Source: Isoetes taiwanensis
Taxonomy: Eukaryota; Streptophyta; Lycopodiopsida; Isoetales; Isoetaceae
Assembly: GCA_021234155.1 (NCBI GenBank)
Contig: JAJEKV010000049.1
Location: forward strand, 10,144,292-10,208,291
Direction: 5' to 3'
DNA: 64,000 nucleotides
Shown here: in pieces, positions 52,101 through 62,956 of the stretch
How positions within the stretch are numbered: position 1 is the first letter of the stretch
Layout: every line of letters starts with the position of its first letter
The notes under the pieces: model-generated
The model's input: the letters and a program-made list of their open reading frames with translations, nothing else
Told to the model about the DNA's origin: nothing
Database searches by the model: none
Position numbers and translations under genes: made by a program

Positions 52101-52744
52101 GGAGGGAGGGCCTTCCTCTGGCCCTCTCTCACCCCCGCATCTTCATTAAGTGGAAGAGTTGTGGAATCACTAGGTTGCAGCATTTGTGGATGAATGGGAG
52201 ATGGGTCTGTTGGACTACATTCAAGAGTAAAATCCAGAACCCAGGCGAAGGTGACCGTAAGGTGCTACGAGATATCTTAGGCAAGGTCACCAACCTATCT
52301 GGAACAGTGGGACCTTGTGAGGAATGGCGTTTTGATGGACATGCACAATATAATGTGGCTAGAATCTATCGAGGACTATGTGAAGATACTCCTTTGATAG
52401 CCGAGGCAAGGCTTGGGGTGAGCAATGGAGTTGCCAAAGCTGCTTTAGCCAACTCCTGGAAGTCTCTTTGTTCAAGAAAGATACAATTCTTCAGGTGGAC
52501 AACTTTGCAAGGGGGGCTTAGTACAAAGGAAAGTTTATTTAATAAGGGTATTCTGGACAACGATAGGTGTCCACTTGGTTGCCATATCACTGAATCTATT
52601 GAACACCTCTTCTTCTGCCCCCAGATTGCAGAGTTCTGGCACTGGGTTTGCCCCATTATTGGGCTGATGGTACACCATCTGAGGTGGCCAGATTTATTGA
52701 TCATTGATAGGTGCGACGCTCGAAGCCTCTTTAGTGAATATTAG
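49165..52744 (+). CDS. LINE ORF2: AP endonuclease and reverse transcriptase, broken near 51,020-51,660
   Basis: The first long frame (49,165-51,036, 623 codons) opens MKIVSWNLRGIKG and carries the endonuclease motifs QEH, GGDLNMTD and SHSDHVP in the first 230 residues, then the reverse transcriptase: KSPGPDGFPPEFF, LVPKVPRPQ, WRPIALTNVIYK, HEQSAFLPGRYILDN and MDFRKAYDSLRW. The core DDT box (DDTFMFLD, replacing the usual ADD) lies at about 51,285-51,310 in another frame. A final frame (51,659-52,744, 361 codons) holds the thumb and the terminal Cys/His motif (CPLGCHITESIEHLFFCPQI). Several frame changes sit between 51,020 and 51,660, a stretch unusually rich in CG where related proteins suggest CTG or CAG, so some may be sequence error. 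The protein nicks target DNA and copies the LINE RNA. Confidence 0.85.
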
Positions 52745-53791
52745 CGCCATGGGTCATCCGGAAGCACCGATGTGATGTGGCACTAGGTGGCCAAGGGATC
52801 TCCATAATGAAGCTAAAAGAACTCTTTCAACTTCGGAAGGGCAATCGATGGCTATCACATCACAGGGAGGCATGGTATTAACTACAACAAGGATCTTGAC
52901 AGACTTGGATCCTTACAGGGCTTCTACTTTTATTTTAAGTGTCATTGGGCTGATAACGAAGTAAGTGATGACAATGGCTCAGGTATTCTATCTATTCAGA
53001 ATTGAGAATGTTATGTGGACCCAGTAGTGGAACGGAGTTGCTTTCCTCTATAGTACCTACGTTATGGTGAAGATGGGCGACTCCCGATAGTACCCTTAAA
53101 GTAGGGAAGACGAGAAGATGCTCTCTGTAGTACACGTGCTGTGACTCCCGCTACATCGTCTTAAGCTCAGGGTTGCCCTTAAGGCCATATCTGCATAGGC
53201 ATGATTTAGAAGGTGAGGCGAATCATAAGCTTTCTATATTAATTTTGTAGGCGATTACGTTTTGTGACTTGAACTGTTGCATAGAAACTTTGGCGAACCA
53301 TGCCAACGTTATATTAATTCACATACAACTTACAGGATTAAGGAAACCTATTATGTTTAGCAAAATTTGAGTAGTAGTTGATTTTTTGAGTATTCTACTA
53401 TGGTCCACTAGAGCTAGCAAACAATTACTTGATCTACAATGGAACACTTAGATCTATGATCCTAAACACTAGATCCATGGAACTGGAGGCGAAACTCTAG
53501 ATCCGAGCTTAAGAATGCATGGCTAATTTAAGAAAGGCGGGCGGACGAAATGGTAAAACTTTGGCGAAAGAATATAATTTATTTTCAATAGTAACCTATT
53601 CAGCTTTAGTATCTCATTTTTGAAAATATTCAAAATATAGCCATTTGGCTATAAATAGCCCCTTAAGGGCAACCCTGCTTAAGCTGTAATGCTTTCTATT
53701 TACTCCTGAGAGGGTCTCATTGTACATACTATTTTCTATTAATATATATATCTAATCTTACCTCCAAAAAAAAAAAAAATTTGATGATGAC

Positions 53792-54688
53792 AATGTAATG
53801 TCAAATAGCATTTTACCTCAACCACCATCCACAAAACAACCAAGTAAGATACCTGCATTGATTGAGTTAAAAGGTTTCATTTTTTTCCTAGCTTCTTTTT
53901 TGTCTCGTTCTTCCTCAATATTTGACCGTTGTATCTTGTTGTTTTTACTAGTACCTGACAATTCTGATGGAGAGTTCAAAGAGAAGAAAATGGACCTTAT
54001 TATACCTGGAAGTGATTGTGCATCATCTCCAGCCATCAAGAGAATCAGGTTGTCTAAAAAACTATTGATCTTTGATTTCAATGGTGTGCTTGGAAAATTC
54101 TACGAGCAAACTAGTAGGAATGTCATACCAAGGGTGGATCCACCACTAGAACTTTTGTTGCTTTCCAAAACAAAGATGTTGGTATTCAGGAAAGATTTAT
54201 TCGAGTTTCTTGGCTGGTGTATAAACCAGTTTGACATTGCAATATGGGCTGATTTTGATGGTACCATCTTGAACCTGATAACTAAAAAGTTCTTTCCAGA
54301 AGATATAAGGAGTGCATTAATGGTCTAAAGGAACTCACTAGAGCATGCACTAAAGTTAATAAAATCAATATTAACTTCAAGATTCTAGAGAAAGTGTACA
54401 ATCACAAACCTCTTGCAGGATCATATAAAGTGGTCAATACACTCTTGGTTGATGACCATATGTACAAAGGTTACAAAAATGCCCGACACACTATAGTCAC
54501 TCCTATCACCTTCAATCCTGAAGCAAGGCGATCGAGACTATTTTACCAAAGTTTTGAAGCCATGGTTGTTGGGCCTTTCTTCTGCTGATAGTGTTGCTAC
54601 ATATGTACAAGATCATCCAATTAAAAATTGGTTGGATGATATCTCTGAAAAATTTATTGTGGCTATGAAGAAGAAGAACAAGATTTGA
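53792..54688 (+). CDS. Element plus-strand gene, middle part: FCP1-type HAD domain
   Basis: Directly after the LINE's right target-site copy the frame reads NVMSNSILPQPPSTKQP, continuing the sense of the exon before the LINE. Then comes a HAD fold of the FCP1/NLI-interacting type: LLIFDFNGVLGKFYE (first motif, second Asp replaced by Asn as in many plant relatives), FRKDLFEFLGWC, FDIAIWADFDG, and after a frame change near 54,298, YKVVNTLLVDDHMYKGY (the DD motif) and a tail with LKPWLLGLSSADSVATYV ending at 54,688. FCP1-type enzymes dephosphorylate the C-terminal tail of RNA polymerase II or other proteins; with Asn in the first motif this copy may be inactive. About two frame changes are present. 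Confidence 0.6.
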
Positions 54689-54819
54689 TTATTACTAGAA
54701 TCTATAAACTATTTTAGATCTAATTTGTTACAAAACATTGTGTAAGATATCTGAAATCTACTTTGAAATCTAAATGTGTTAAAATGCATTTGTTTCCTTG
54801 GATTGTATTATTTACCTTA

Positions 54820-55750
54820 ATAACAGATTGAGGAAGAGGAGCAGATCCCTAGTAGAATTGCTCGACAACTTTCTACCCATGGTGTATTGCGCCGAGTCCA
54901 ACCCAATCACTATAACGAAAGTAATGTAACGTAGACATATTTGGACAATGAGACACGATGGCTTAATAATACGATCATTGATCTGTTCATGAGGTAAATT
55001 GTTGTATACCTAGGATTGTACTTTCAGTTGTGATCTCTTTATAGCATGGTGTATTTTGCTTAGAAATGGTGTATTTTGCTTAGAAATGAGTGGCTACATT
55101 TGGATGAGGAACGAAGAAAACAAGTATACATATGTCATGCACTAACATATGGATATATAAAAATGAAAAAAGAACTTGTTATATCCAAATTGTTGCTGGG
55201 ATTGGATATGGACCATTGTGCATGTTTGATTATTCCTATGTGCCATAGGAATCATTGGACTGCAGCTGTGATATTGGGTCTTTTAGCCCCTAGCAATTAC
55301 ACTTATCCAGTTATATTGCACTTTGATAGCCTTGGTTGTCAAAGGTATGATTGGACACCTATAAGCAGGTAAGTGGTCAATTTGTGAATTCAAATGTAAA
55401 CTTATTTTAATTATGTAGGAATTGACTTTCCTCTCTTATAACAGGCTAATAGAAGCTTTGGCCAAGCTTTCCCCCGAGCGACCCAATTCAAAGAGAATTT
55501 GCGGTGGTGCCATCTTAGCCCTCATCCTCTCCAATCAAATGGTTATTCATGTGGATTGTATATTTGTATGTTTGCTAAAATCATCATGGAGGAAGATGCT
55601 GCCATACAGAATTGGTTACACTATTCAAACCGATGTTTTACACCACAGGTTGTGTCTAGTATAAGGGATTACTTGATTATTTGTATATGTAATCAAGTTT
55701 TTAGAGATTATGGACATGACTTGCTTATTCAGATTTTGAATATATTGTAA
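54820..55750 (+). CDS. Element plus-strand gene, C-terminal part: Ulp1-type (C48) protease
   Basis: An exon from about 54,825 (EEEEQIPSRIARQL) leads to ETRWLNNTIIDLFMR, the WLND-type start of a Ulp1 domain, ending at a donor near 54,993. The exon at about 55,076-55,368 has the catalytic His in HRNHWTAAVI and Asp in LHFDSLGCQ. After an intron (GTAAGT at 55,369; acceptor choice TTATAACAG or the nearby CTAATAG sets the frame), QSNGYSCGLYICMF supplies Gln and the nucleophilic Cys at about 55,530-55,570. The frame ends at 55,750. With the later acceptor all motifs stay in one frame, so this domain looks complete. Ulp1 enzymes cut SUMO or similar modifiers. Ulp1-like domains are repeatedly carried by plant DNA transposons. 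Confidence 0.7.
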
Positions 55751-55759
55751 ACACAGAAG

Positions 55760-56050
55760 TTTGAATTTATGTAGTAACAAGCCACAAAGAGAATTGGAGT
55801 TTTAGTTTGTGGAGTTTAGAGTTTGGAAGTTTGAGTTTATGTAGTAACAACCCACATAGAGAATTGGAGTTTTAGTTTGTGGAGTTTGTGTTTGTGTAGT
55901 AACAAGTCACAAAAGAGAGAATTTGAGTTTGAGTTTGTGGAGTTTGAGTTTGTGGAGTTTGAGTTTATGTAGTAACAAGCCACAAAGAGAAATGGAGTTT
56001 TGAGAAATGGAGTTTTGAGTTTGTGGTTTGTTTGTTTTTCTTTTTGACGT
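55760..56050 (+). repeat. GAGTTTGTGGAGTTT repeats after the protease gene
   Basis: Four or five variable units containing TATGTAGTAACAAG, CCACAAAGAGAAT and GAGTTTGTGGAGTTT follow the stop codon of the protease frame. They share the TTTGTGG core with the intron repeats of the same element. Confidence 0.7.
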
Positions 56051-56117
56051 TTTGAGTTGTATAGTATAGTTAGTCTGGAGTTTCTTAAGGACACTTTTTT
56101 AAGGACCTCTCTAAGGA

Positions 56118-56345
56118 CTTAGTCTAATGCTGCAAAGTCCCTCAACGGCGATGGGGGCGAACTTAGTCTAATGCTGCAAAGTCCCTCAACGGCGATGGGG
56201 GAAGCGCCCCCACCTCACTCATCCTCACCGTTCGAGGGGAAGCGCCCCCACCTCACCTCACTCATCCTGCTCGAGGGGAAGCGCCCCACCTCACTCATCA
56301 CTCATCGACCTCACTCTCTCGAGGGGGAAGCGCCCCCATCTCACT
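56118..56345. repeat. 44-bp tandem pair and GC-rich GAAGCGCCCCC repeats
   Basis: CTTAGTCTAATGCTGCAAAG starts at 56,118 and 56,162 (44-bp period). Directly after, GGGGAAGCGCCCC followed by ACCTCACTC recurs four times to 56,345. No coding signal. Confidence 0.75.
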
Positions 56346-56578
56346 ACTACCTCACTCACTCACTTTCTTTTTTCTTTTTAGTTGTTGTTTGGGATTTTAT
56401 GCATGGTACCATTTTGGATGTAGATTATACATACCTTTATACATACCTGTAAGCGCCTCCATGTTCCATGTCTCGTCTCGGATGTATTCGGATGTATTCA
56501 CCATCATTGTCCTGTAAATTCAATTGTCAACACATGTATCATTCACAACACCCCCACAAGCATATCATTCACAACAGC

Positions 56579-56858
56579 ATATCATTCACAACAACCCTCT
56601 AAGACCTCTAAGACACTATACTATACACCCTCGAGGTTACACCCTCTAGGAGGCCACCCTAGAGGTTAGATCATGTGAGCCATCATAGTGGGATATCCAC
56701 TCCGACTTTTATTGGGACATATCATTCACAACAACCCTCTAAGACCTCTAAGACACTATACTATACACCCTCGAGGTTACACCCTCTAGGAGGCCACCCT
56801 AGAGGTTAGATCATGTGAGCCATCATAGTGGGATATCCACTCCGACTTTTATTGGGAC
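56579..56858. repeat. 140-bp perfect-looking tandem duplication
   Basis: ATATCATTCACAACAACCC begins at 56,579 and again at 56,719; the 140-bp unit (through CTTTTATTGGGAC) appears identical. It lies in the region between the two convergent genes of the element. Confidence 0.85.
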
Positions 56859-57490
56859 CTATCTCGGCCTCTGCCTTCCGTAAATCTCCGTGCGTTTCCG
56901 TTTAAAGAGAACCCTCGAATTATATCCGATTCGAGGTCGTTAGATCTCGCACCAATGTGGCTCGACTAATTGTAGGGCATCCCCACGCTTTTTCACAGTC
57001 CATCCCCTTGGATGTCTCCAAAGGTTCGTCAACAAGGCCCAATCACATGATACTTAATCACTTCTAGGTGCATCTTATATACACATGCTACTTTTTTTTC
57101 TTTGGCATGTGGGATGTTGGTGTGGGATATTAGGTTTAGGGTTTTTGTATTGGACTACTCTACCATGTAAGACATAGATCCAAAATTATCAAAATTCAAA
57201 CTTAACATCCTTGGATTTGAACCTAACACCTATTCATTCAATATCTATCAAATGAATAAACCAACACACCTTTTAAACATATGTTAGTTATGAATGAAAC
57301 ATTAATAACATAAAAGTCTAAACAATAACATTATCATACAAGCACAGAAAACACAAGTAGAAGAATACAAGATATATCAACTCATCATCATCATCATTAT
57401 CTATTAAAACATCAATACATGAAAATCATCATCACGACAACCCAGATGGCTTTGATCTGTTCATCATCATCATCTGCTCACAACAACAAG
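56859..57490. other. Spacer between the 3' ends of the convergent genes
   Basis: No gene or strong repeat recognised. Probably holds the 3' flank of the minus-strand gene. Confidence 0.4.
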
Positions 57491-57493
57491 TGT

Positions 57494-60400
57494 TCACTCA
57501 CTATCACCATCACCATCAGCATCACCATCACCATCACCATCACCATCACCATCACCATCACCATCACCATCACCATCATCATCATCATCATCTGACAACA
57601 CAGGTGGTAAGTTGGCTCTGATCTGTTCTTCATCCTTAGGATCTAGAAGGTGAAATACAGGATGTCCTTTGATAGCATAATTTCCTTTCATTAGTGGAAT
57701 TCTAACACCACATACTTGTGTAGAGTAAACCTTTGCAGCTCCTTCTTGAGAACATAATTCATAACCTCTCTTTGAACTTGGAATTTTTTTGAAGTAAGTT
57801 CCTTCTAATATACTTTCACCTTTTAAGAACCACGTTCCATTATCTTTGAAGTCTTTTTCCACTACATACTTCTCCCTTGTACATGCAAGCAACCAAAAGT
57901 CATCCCCTTCAGGGTTGTTTTTTGGTGCTGCCACTGCAAAGTAATCTCCACATCTGACCCGGTCAGCAATATTAACACCTCAATATAAGGGCCTTTGTGA
58001 CTTTCTAACCTCAATTGCATCACAAGTAGATGAAGAAGCGGGTTCAATTTCCACCGGTTCCCACTTATTCACATATGCCGTATTCTTCGCATCTATCCCA
58101 ATGTTCATCTAAACAAAAACTACAAAAGCATGAGAATCTTGAACACATGAATTGAGTTGTTGATCCCAAAGTTTGAATCTTGGCATACACTATGAATTTT
58201 TTGAGTATCCTTCACCGTATGTGCTCCCCATTCCTTACGCCTATCGACTTCTCCTGCTTTAACTTCCCAAAAAAATCTTTTAATATCTTTCTTTTTGTTT
58301 TGGTTCCTCTTTAGAAGAAACTGTACCGAGAAAATAACTCCTTGGCGACCTCCACAATATCATGTGCATTCTCTATCTTAGTATCGGGATATAGGAGTTG
58401 GACCATTCTCGATCCATCTCTTTAATTCAGCAGCCTTGCCATCATGTTCTCCCTTTCCGTGGTTTGAACCAAAGTGTTTCAAAACTTTCTTAGGCTCTCC
58501 ACGTTTATCCACACCTCCATGTTCATAGTCGATGTACTCCCATTTCACAACCTCCTCACTCTCTAATTCCTTGGGGCAGATTTCAAACTTCTTTATCCCA
58601 CACTCACTACAAGTACCGTCAAGACAATCCTTACTATAGAATTCATCAATCTCACCCTTCTGGCAAACAATACATTTCCAAAGATCACTGATGTCTGTAA
58701 AAATCTTGCACTCACAAGTACATGACTTTGAGTGCTTCTTCCTGAATTTAGTTAAACAACAAAGTTTAAAATGAAACGCACTTATTTGCTGCAAACGCAC
58801 TTCAAAAGGAATCTTTGAAAGATTCCCTAAAATTCCCTTAAAAAATGCCCTTTTCTTGGTATATTTGTGACAAGTGTGACAATTTGAATATTTTAGGCAC
58901 CATTTTTGGAGGGGAATTTGAACTCAGCTTCCATTCAAAATTGTTTGGTACCATTTTTTGACCCCCTAGTTTGGTTTGAGAAATAGTAATATTTTTAAGG
59001 ACAAAACAAAATAGACATTGAAAAAAAAAAAGGAAAAAGGATAAAGTACAAGCTTAAGAGTGCCCAAAAATGTATTTAGTTCAAAGTTTATAAATTCACT
59101 ACAAAATTATGAACAAAATTGCAAAAAATGCAACACATTTTGATATTGCCTCAATGAAGCAAATATTGTCACCTTAAAGTATGCCTCACACGCGAGGTGA
59201 AGTCGAAGATGCTTGCGCTTTGCTTTATACACTTGCTCTTATTTGCTCCTCCAAACTTGCTATAGACTTATTGGATAATCAAGATGGCCAAAGATGTATC
59301 CAATCTGGACTTTTTAAACTTTGTAATTTATTTGTTCTCTCTAGTCTTTAGTTTCTTCCAAATAAATTTCAAGATGGTATAAATTTATACCTTAATAGAT
59401 AGCAATATGTGGACATAGTATGCTAGAGAGTTAAGAGAACGGTATAAATTTATACACCCGAAGAAGACTTGAGCTGCATAGATTTATACAACAAAAAGAA
59501 CTGAAAAAGATAAATTTATACAAAACAAAAAGGACTCGAGCGGTATAAATTTATACCGCAAGAGGACCCAAGCGGTATAAATTTATACCGCAAGAGGACC
59601 CAAGCGGTATAAATTTATACCGCAAGAGTTTTCTCGGTATAAATTTATACCAAAGATATATATATATGTATATTATATAAATATATAATATATATATAAC
59701 ATATATATTTACATATATATATCAAAAAAAAGAGAAGTCTTATGGTATAAATCTATACCCATGAGACTTCTATGGGTATAAATTTATAACGTTTTTTTTT
59801 TTATATATACAAATATGTGAACGTATATATATTGAATATATATATATATATATATTAACATGTATAAGATGTATATAGATATATATATACATAAAATATG
59901 TAGTCCAGGAGTATAAGTTTATATTGTGCAAAATCTTGTGGGGGTCTTTCTTGCTCCCAAAGGTTTTTTTGCAACTTAATACTTGTTGAAATAACACACT
60001 CAAGGGATAATTTTATGCGCTTTTCTTAGTTTTTAGTTCAAAAAAGTTCTAAAATAGTTCTAAATTCTCGACCTTTGTAATGCAAATGTTAGAGCATAAA
60101 TTAGTCGAATCCGTTGTTATTTTTACTTTTTTTTTCTCTACACACATGCTAACTTCACTTTAAAAGCTCAAAAAATTCTAAAGGCAAAGGACCCCAAAAT
60201 GTTATGGAGACACATGTGTTCAACGAGAAGGAAACTAAATGGTTTGTCCATAGGGGTCGCGAGGAGTAGCAACCCCTCAAAAGTTTACCTATTTCTTTGC
60301 AAAAAACAGGACAAAAAAAGCAAGATAGACAAATACTTCTCTGTGGAGAAATGTGCGAAGGCATTGAACTAATTGGAATCATCAATACAGATGATGGAAT

Positions 60401-62690
60401 TGTCTTTGAAGACTCTCAACATTGACAAGGAGCTTGACTATCTTCTCAACATCACTATATTGTGGATTGGTATTGTGCAAGCCCAAAGACATGATGAATA
60501 CATCTCTCCGAGAACAACAAAGAAGGCCATATAATGTAATCACAGAGCTTCACTACTTCAACTTCTTTTCCTCATGATAAATTTATACTCATTCCGATCG
60601 TGGGTTGGAACTTCAACTAACCTCGCATGATTTCGTGGATGTATTATCATTTGTAATACCATATGATGCAAAACAATAATTTTTCATTCAAGCAGTTTGT
60701 TCAACTGTCTCCCAATGTCTTTTAAGGTCAATTAGGATGTTTAGCCAAAATGGTTGTGAAATAACAAATTTTTTGTCTTCTATAACAGCCAATATAAACG
60801 TTCTAAGGGATAAGATACAAAAGCGTCTAATTTTTTCATATGAGTTTGCCCCATAATAAATCTTTGGCTTTCGTAGTGGTCCTTTTTCCCTCTAAAATGA
60901 GATATTTTTCTTTGTTGTTCTTCTCCTTAATGTTAAGTCTTCCTAAAATGTCTGTTTTCATGAGCAGTTTTATAAATCTTTAGACACAAGATAGTAAAAG
61001 AGTCCTTTTTAGGGGTATTTTAGAATTTTGTAAATTTTTAGAAGGAATCTTTCAAACGCACTTCTTAAATAAGTGCGTTTCATTTTAAACCTTGTTAAAC
61101 CATCCAGCAGCATTTGTAACCTGACATGATGTATGCAACAACAAGTGTTATACTCTGCTAGCTTCACTACAAACCACGGCTTCAAATTTTGAAAAGCTGA
61201 AGCTCCAACTTTGACATTTGGATGTTTTGCTTTGAAAGCTTTATAGAGTTGCATCTAAGAACAAAACAATAGTTGATTATCAATCTCAAACCCCAAACCG
61301 CAAACATGAACCTCAAACTATAATAATGAAATTCCAAACCACAAAATAAAACAATATCCATTAGAAACCTTAAAATCACAATCTAACCTAAAACCACAAT
61401 CCATCAAACCATAATCTAGACCCACAATATAATCCACAACCACAATCACAAGAAAATTGAAACCAAAAACCACATTCCAATCCAAAACCACAATCTAATC
61501 AAAACCATAATCTAGAACCACAATGTAATCTACAACCACAACCAAGTTTAAACCACAATGCAACGAATCACAATATGACTTGAACCACAGTTTAATCTAA
61601 CCACAATGTAATCCAAAACCACAATCTATTCCAACCATAATGCAATCTATCTTGGATCTAAAACTATAATATACTATCTACAATACACAATCTATAATCT
61701 GTTATAGAGGATCTAGAGAAAACTGTGATCAAATCAAGCTTGAAAGAGTAGATAGATAATAGAGTAGTAACTAACTTGGCTTTGCTCTAAGTAATGTGTA
61801 GCATGCTCTTCTCTGATATTTCTTTCAAGTCTCCTAGATTTCACATCCTTTGTGTTTGGAGAGACCCTAGTATTAGAAATCCAAAAATCCCCATGCAAAG
61901 AGCAATGACAGAATCAGAAATGGAATCACATCTTCTTCCCCTTCTATAGTACACCCATTTTCCTGAATTGCAATTTATCTCAAATTTGTCTCTCTTTGCA
62001 GCAGTCAAATTTCTTGGATGAACATCAAGAACTTTTCCCATTTTTCTGTAGCTGCTTTTCTGTGCATTGCCTATTGCCATTGCTAAGCAGCCATACAATC
62101 TAGACTAGTTGATTGCTTCATGATATGGATTGAATCTCTGATATTATCTATTATGGTTGTTTTTGCTTCCACATTCTTCAAGAGATCCCCAACTATCTCT
62201 TCCATAGCTTTATGTTCTAGTACATCAATCAATATTTCTCGTTTAATCTGGAGATTCATTGTTTTTGTTTGCCTCAAGAATGAATTGACGGTGTTTAACA
62301 CTACTCTACTTTTTTTTGCACCACTTTTATCCAACCCATCTTGACCTCCAATCTTCACCAATGCCTCATTAGCTTCTTTTTCTCTTTTTCTCTATCTTTG
62401 TTTCTTCAGACGTTCTTGCTCTGTATCTCTCTTTTTTCTCTTCTTGATATTCTTTATAGTATTGTCCACAATACTAGGATCATGACCGATTGATATATCA
62501 TCTGCATTCTCAAGATTGACACTAGAAATAGTTGCATGTTCTAAACCACAATCTAAAACTTCCCCAGATTGAATTTCTTTCAACAATGATCTCAAACTCA
62601 CTCTAACAAATGGATCTTCATTCTGGATGTTCTGGATTTCTTCATCTGCCATATCTAAGAATACATCTTTCTCCTCCATTTTTCAGAAAT
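57494..62690 (-). CDS. Element minus-strand gene: transposase-like protein lacking its core, split by a hAT-like element
   Basis: Reading leftwards: N-terminal frame from 62,679 (MEEKDVFLDMADEEI) with a basic coiled stretch; one in-frame stop near 62,392, then the frame runs to 62,083; after a frame change, HPRNLTAAKRDKFEI and SPNTKDVKSRRLERN to about 61,780; a repeat-rich intron to an acceptor (TTCTTAG) at about 61,258; LYKAFKAKHPNVKVGASAF and NTCCCIHHVRLQML; the hAT-like element (58,760-61,094); CTCECKIF, WKCIVCQKGE, CLDGTCSECG; HFGSNHGKGEHDG (about 58,450-58,490); and a C-terminal domain with YFAVAAPKNNPEGDDFWLL ending in an Asp-Gly tail at 57,494. The CCxIHH and HGKGxxDG pair matches, from memory, a transposase-like family common in cnidarians and fishes. 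Roughly 150 residues expected between the Cys cluster and HGKG, including the acidic catalytic residues, are absent. Confidence 0.5.
57497..57592. repeat. CACCAT microsatellite coding for Asp-Gly
   Basis: About 14 CACCAT-type units followed by CAT units. On the minus strand they encode the alternating Asp-Gly and poly-Asp tail of the transposase-like gene. Confidence 0.9.
58760..61094. mobile_element. hAT-like non-autonomous DNA transposon
   Basis: Ends are inverted: CAAAGTTTAAAATGAAACGC at 58,760 and, on the other strand, CAAGGTTTAAAATGAAACGC at 61,094, continuing into CACTTATT. Flanks are 8-bp near duplicates, TTAAACAA (58,752-58,759) and TTAAACCA (61,095-61,102). Eight-base duplications and CAAAG/CAAGG ends are hAT features. 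The inside has no transposase. The element interrupts the minus-strand gene within codons for DGL/TKF, with one target copy being the original coding sequence. It carries a palindrome array in its middle. Confidence 0.75.
59376..59790. repeat. Palindromic motif array GGTATAAATTTATACC
   Basis: A perfect 16-bp palindrome occurs at 59,376, 59,542, 59,574, 59,606 and 59,636; near copies at 59,441, 59,744 and 59,775, with weaker ones near 59,475, 59,509 and 59,909. The copies at 59,542, 59,574 and 59,606 belong to 32-bp tandem units with the spacer GCAAGAGGACCCAAGC. The array sits inside the hAT-like element, next to TATATA runs (59,655-59,900). Confidence 0.9.
61270..61690 (-). repeat. AAACCACAA-rich intron of the minus-strand gene
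   Basis: On the minus strand this reads TTTGTGGTTT and TTGTGGTTTTGG again and again, the same motif as the plus-strand gene's intron. It sits just upstream of an acceptor TTCTTAG at about 61,258. Two further AAACCACAAAT copies lie at 62,880-62,911 near the right end. Confidence 0.7.
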
Positions 62691-62956
62691 GTGCTTCACA
62701 CTGTAGACTTACCAAAATAATACTGAGCAAAAGAATGAGGAACAAACTCCCTCTACGTTTCCACCGTTTGAGCATTTGAAAAAATTCCCTCCAGCATTAA
62801 TGAAGTGGTTGGTTATTATTAGAATTACTCATCGGTTACTGGAAAAGGCATCAACGTAATCAATGTTATACAAATTCTCAAACCACAAATGCATTTCTTA
62901 AACCACAAATACAAGCTATACTTTTAAGCTATTTGGGGGGGGGACATGGGGGACAC

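Larger units (their letters stand above)
46972..53777 (+). mobile_element. Full-length L1-type LINE inserted in the element's plus-strand gene
   Basis: Flanked by a perfect 14-bp target-site duplication AATTTGATGATGAC (46,958-46,971 and 53,778-53,791), with an A-run starting at 53,766. The copy is 6.8 kb. The 5' part (46,972-49,160) has two 225-bp tandem units and no recognisable ORF1. ORF2 spans 49,165-52,744. A 3' untranslated part of about 1 kb follows. Clean duplication ends and long open frames suggest a fairly young insertion. It lies in the same orientation as the gene it interrupts. Confidence 0.9.
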
